From NCBI GenBank assembly GCA_037039925.1, contig JAXRKP010000240.1:36001-100000 (forward strand): DNA of 64,000 bases. Direction: 5' to 3'. This document shows, in pieces, positions 60,348-64,000 of this stretch. The stretch is from Doris montereyensis. Its lineage: Eukaryota; Mollusca; Gastropoda; Nudibranchia; Dorididae. The notes under the pieces are model-generated. The model worked only from the letters and a program-made list of their open reading frames with translations. It was not told the origin of the DNA and made no database searches. Position 1 is the first letter of the stretch. The number at the start of each line of letters is the position of its first letter. A program made the position numbers and the translations under genes.

Positions 60348-60435
60348 ACTATCTATCTATCTATCTATCTATATATCTAACTACATTTTCATCTAACGAT
60401 CTATCTATCAAACTATAAAATAAACTATCTATCTA
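60145..60435. repeat. (CTAT)n microsatellite
   Basis: CTAT/CTAA tetranucleotide repeats with a central AT run near 60262-60290. Confidence 0.97.
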
Positions 60436-60445
60436 GTAACAAGAG

Positions 60446-60645
60446 CCGAATGTGTGCAGTGGCTAGTTGAAACCAAAATGGCGACGTAATCTGACAACAG
60501 CAGAATATGTGCAGTGGCTAGTTGAAACGAAAATGGCGACGTAATCTGACCATAGCAGAATGTCTGCAGTGGCTAGTTGAAACTAAAATGGCGACGTAAT
60601 CTGACCAGAGCAGAATGTGTGCTGTGGCTGGTTGAAACCAAAATA
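60446..60645. repeat. 55-bp tandem repeat, four copies
   Basis: Units start at 60446, 60501, 60556 and 60611 and share tgtgcagtggctagttgaaa and aaaatggcgacgtaatctga. The last copy is partial. Confidence 0.93.
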
Positions 60646-60689
60646 ACCTTAATATGTTCGTACTTTTAAGTCGGCTGTTCATAGGATTA

Positions 60690-61412
60690 TATTAATTCTA
60701 AGAAAGAAATTGGGATTTTTTCCGCATAAAATCCAAGTACAGCAGAAATGGGACGCAAACGACAAGCCAAAAACGAGCCCAATTTGCTAACGATGTAGTG
60801 CAAAGAAGGGATGTAGACCCGAACTTTCTGAAACGAGTTTGATTCAGTGATGAAATCACCTTCCATGTTTCTGGAAAACTCAACACATGTTATGCCAGGG
60901 CCTAAATATCGGGAATATCAGAGTGACAGTGACAGTCCAAAAGCCAATATATGGTGTGGAATTATGCATGACCCCGTAATCAGACCGTGTTTCTTGGCGG
61001 AGAAATCATCAACTGCTGGTATCCACCATGATCTTTTAAGTGAATATGTATTCTAACAACTAAAATGACTAGAACCTAATATCATCTGTCACCAAGGCAG
61101 AACATCCCATCTCTGGAGCCTGTTTGTAAGAGATTTTCAAAGGAACACGTTCCTCGATGAGTGGATCGACAGGGATGGACCGTTTCCATGGCGACCTCGC
61201 TCGCCAGGCATCAGCCTCATGGACTTTCGTTTGGTGGGCTTACATAACTGACGTCGTCTTTAAACAGAAGGTGGAACACAGAGCTGACATTTTACTGAGA
61301 ATAAATCGTGACGTCAAATCGGTCGACGAAGACGTATTTGAGCGAACATGGAAAGCATTTGAGCAACGCATCAAAGTACTGAGCACATCAAAATGGCAAG
61401 CACATTGAAACG
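60690..61412 (+). pseudogene. IS630/Tc1/mariner-like transposase, dead copy
   Basis: Plus-strand frames give QKRAQFANDVVQRRD, then FSDEITFHVSGKLNT (first catalytic Asp at 60849-60851, with an in-frame stop just before it), then ANIWCGIMHD near 60945, then DEWIDRDGPFPWRPRSPG and MDFRLVG (last acidic residue at 61222-61224), ending in a helical tail near 61400. The position where the second catalytic Asp is expected (usually QDGAPPH) reads HQGRTSH, near 61092-61115, so the Asp is lost. Stops and frameshifts are present. The motif order supports the IS630/Tc1/mariner superfamily. A gggcaccctctata motif at about 61603 might be one terminal repeat; no matching left end was found. Confidence 0.82.
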
Positions 61413-62151
61413 CATTAAAGAGCGGTCAATTCACAAAATCATTCGGTGTTCTATTATTTCACAATAATATTTTGTCTTATACTTTGTGTTAAATAAAACT
61501 TTAGTAGTGTCTTCTCTGTCTTTTGGTATATGTTGTATTATGTGTCTTTTTGGGGTTTTTTTGTTTTGGATTAAATCGTTGTTGAAATTGGCAGAAGACT
61601 CCTGGGGCACCCTCTATATCTGACAGCATTTGATAGTAACCATTAATATGCATGTCGTATGTGCCCGGTGTATCTCGAAATGTGCGTCAATGGTGTCCAG
61701 CTTTGCAAGAGTGACGCTATCAAACAGTAAAAAAAGTAGGTCATTATTCTTATCGAGAGATCAAGAAATTAAATTTGATGTACTTTATGGATCGGTTTCA
61801 GGTCCTATGTTATTTACGCTTACACGCAGACGCGTGTCAATATCTTCCAAGTAAACTCAACATCAATGATCACCTCAATAGATAAAAACCAAATATTAAC
61901 TGTCATACATGATCATCTTTTCACAGCGGAGGTGGCATCAGTGAAGACCACAGGAAACTTGGATATAAGGAGATTAGACAATGATCACAATGGAGACATA
62001 TTAGTTGGAATAAGCTAAGGAGAATATCTAAGAAAATGGAAAGATGAAAATCTTGACGCAGTTTGTAGGAATGAAAGGCGTTAATAATGATGATGATGAT
62101 ACTGATGATGACGATGATGAGGATGAGGATGTTGATGATTATGTTATATAT
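61413..62151. other. Stretch without a recognised gene
   Basis: Contains the possible transposon end near 61603 and a GAT-rich trinucleotide stretch at about 62080-62140. No exon was identified. Confidence 0.4.
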
Positions 62152-64000
62152 CTTTCTTTTTCTTTCTTTATCAGCTCCCATTCTACCTTCCGGTGTATAG
62201 GTTTTAGATGCCCGAAATGATCTTTCTCCAGGCTGCCCTGTCCTGACAGTTTCTGTTTTCCTTCCGTGAAAATAAAATTTCTTTGCGTTAATGCCTCTTT
62301 TATATCTTCTGCCCACTTTCTCCGAGGTCTGCCTTTCGGTCTTTTACCTTGAGTTTTAGCACTGTATACGGTACTGATTTTGCTATTTTATTGTCATTCA
62401 TTCTGTTAACATGCCCAAACCATCTCAGTTGATTCATTTCTATCTTAGTTTGTATGCTATCTGCTTTGGTTTGATCTCTTATTATTGTGTTTCTGATTTT
62501 GTCTCTTTAGTTTTCCCTACTACTCTTCTTAGACATTTCATTTCGGCTGCCTGCACTCTACTGTATTCCCTACTGTCTAAGGTCCAGGTTTCACTGCCAT
62601 AGAGGAGAGTAGGACAATAAACTGTGTTTTATACCGGTACTGCCATTTTGGTTTTTCTTGACAATTCTTGCTTACCTACAAATGCCTTTCCTAGATGATT
62701 ATATATTATCATTGCCTTTTGGATTCTCTGGCTGATTTCTTCTATTAGTTTTCCTCTGAGTTACTCATTACTCCTAAGTAATTGTAGCTTTGAACTTGTT
62801 CTAAATTCTCCCTGCACAATTTAAGATTTTGTGTTTTATCTTCCTAGTTACTAGCATTGTTTTGGTTTCCTTTGCATTTACTCTCATTCCTCTTTTATTT
62901 AATTCATTATTCATTATGTTGATATTTGACTGAAGGTCACTTTCTGATTTTCCAAACAGAACTAAATCATCAGCAAATCAAAGCATTGATACATTTACTG
63001 GTTTGAACTTCCACATACCTACATTCATTTTCTTCATTTTTGAGGATACCTTTGCGACTGAATCCATAAATGTGATAAACAAAGAGGACTTAGGAAAACA
63101 ACCCTGTCTTACTCCTATATCTACATCAAATTCTGCAGATACATTTCCAGCTACTCTCACTGCACATGTTGGTTTATTGTAAAAACTTTTAATGGCTTCT
63201 ATTAATTTTTGCTATACGTTGTGTTCTTTTAAGGAATGCCATAGTTGGTCCCTCCTCACAGTGTCAAATTCCTTTTTTAAGTCAATAAAACACAGGTGCA
63301 AGTCAATGCTTCTCTCAATGAATTTTTTCTATTATTTGTCTAATTCTAAATATGTGATCTTGTACACTTCTTCCTGGTCTAAATCCGCTCTGGTGTTCTT
63401 CAATCTGATCCTCTATTCTTTTCCTTAGGCTCATTTCCAGAATCCTAGCATACACTTTTCCTTGTACGCTAAGTAGTGATATCCCTCTATAGTTTGAGCA
63501 TTCCATGGTTGATCCTTTCTTATGTATTGGTACTACTGTTCCCTTTTTCCAGTCGTCTGGCACCTGTTTGGACTTCCATGCTTGTTGACATATTGCATGT
63601 AGTTTCTGTATAAACTTGATCTGCTTCCTAATTTTACTTTTCTTATAGCTGTTTGAAATTCTTCCATTGAGATATCTACATCTTCAGCTGTCTCATCTCC
63701 ATTATATGTTACTCTTAATAATTGATCTGTACTCCTTGTTCCATGTGTTCTGGAGGGATTATGTAATTGTTGAAAATACTTTCTCCACGTTTCCATGATT
63801 TCGCTGTCTCCTTTCGTTATTTCTCCTTTGGCGTTCTTAAATTGTCGTATTGGGCCTGTTTTGCTCTTCATTGCTCCCCAGAACAGCTTTTGATTTCCTT
63901 GATAGCTTTCTTGAAGTCTTTGTCAAACTCTTCCCATTGTTCCTCTTTTGCTTTCCTAACTTCCTCTTTGGCGATAGTTCTTTTACTCACGTAATCTATC
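62152..64000 (-). mobile_element. APE-type LINE, antisense, running off the window (copy E)
   Basis: The left edge (ttctttctttatcagctccc) is the complement of the 3' tail. The element then runs through the C-terminal region, the FADD region near 62965, the DIGVRQGC block near 63110 and FRPGRSVQDHIF near 63370, into the linker at 63600-64000. It is broken by frameshifts. The endonuclease lies beyond the window. Confidence 0.92.

Overview
The window is eukaryotic and probably comes from a marine invertebrate. A gastropod or other lophotrochozoan is my best guess, inferred from split genes with GT-AG introns, tRNA-derived SINEs, several LINE families and very high minisatellite content; I cannot name a species. 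Most of the 64 kb is repeat. Only three genes can be supported, all from exon fragments.

Gene 1 (+ strand, 561-7307) is the 3' part of an unrecognised protein-coding gene. Four exons (561-692, 3423-3502, 4532-4773, 7204-7307) join in phase without a frameshift: a coiled-coil segment, a short linker, then a basic C-terminal domain ending in a stop. Its introns hold a LINE fragment, CT microsatellites, a SINE head, a triplicated dispersed repeat and a 16-bp minisatellite.

Gene 2 (- strand, 40326 to 32491) is the best find: an apparently complete DNAJC22/Wurst-type gene, a multipass membrane protein with an N-terminal TM2-like segment and a C-terminal J domain with an HPD motif. Its three coding exons close exactly in phase only if five single-base errors, all in homopolymer runs, are allowed for. 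Its second intron (6.4 kb) is packed with LINEs. Gene 3 (- strand, from about 57.29 kb) is only a first exon: a TATA box, a start codon, a signal peptide and a splice donor; no later exon was found.

Mobile elements: one APE-type LINE family appears at least seven times (about 958-1625, 19913-23240, 23862-23990, 33528-35077, 35078-35228, 35229-37655, 62152 to the window end), including a 1.5-kb imperfect inverted pair. There are also two jockey/CR1-like LINE fragments, an IS630/Tc1/mariner-like transposase pseudogene (60690-61412), a foldback element (11446-12050), a short TIR element (42421-42749), several tRNA-derived SINEs and an unclassified dispersed repeat of about 125 bp.

Tandem arrays: at least ten minisatellites with periods of 16, 29, 30, 33, 42, 44/45, 45, 49, 51 and 54 bp, plus many microsatellites. 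The block 43.5-54.2 kb is almost wholly tandem repeat. Many arrays stay open in several frames for hundreds of codons, but this follows from repetition and I do not call them genes.

No bacterial operon, CRISPR array, rRNA or free-standing tRNA gene is present, and I found no convincing new multi-gene system.
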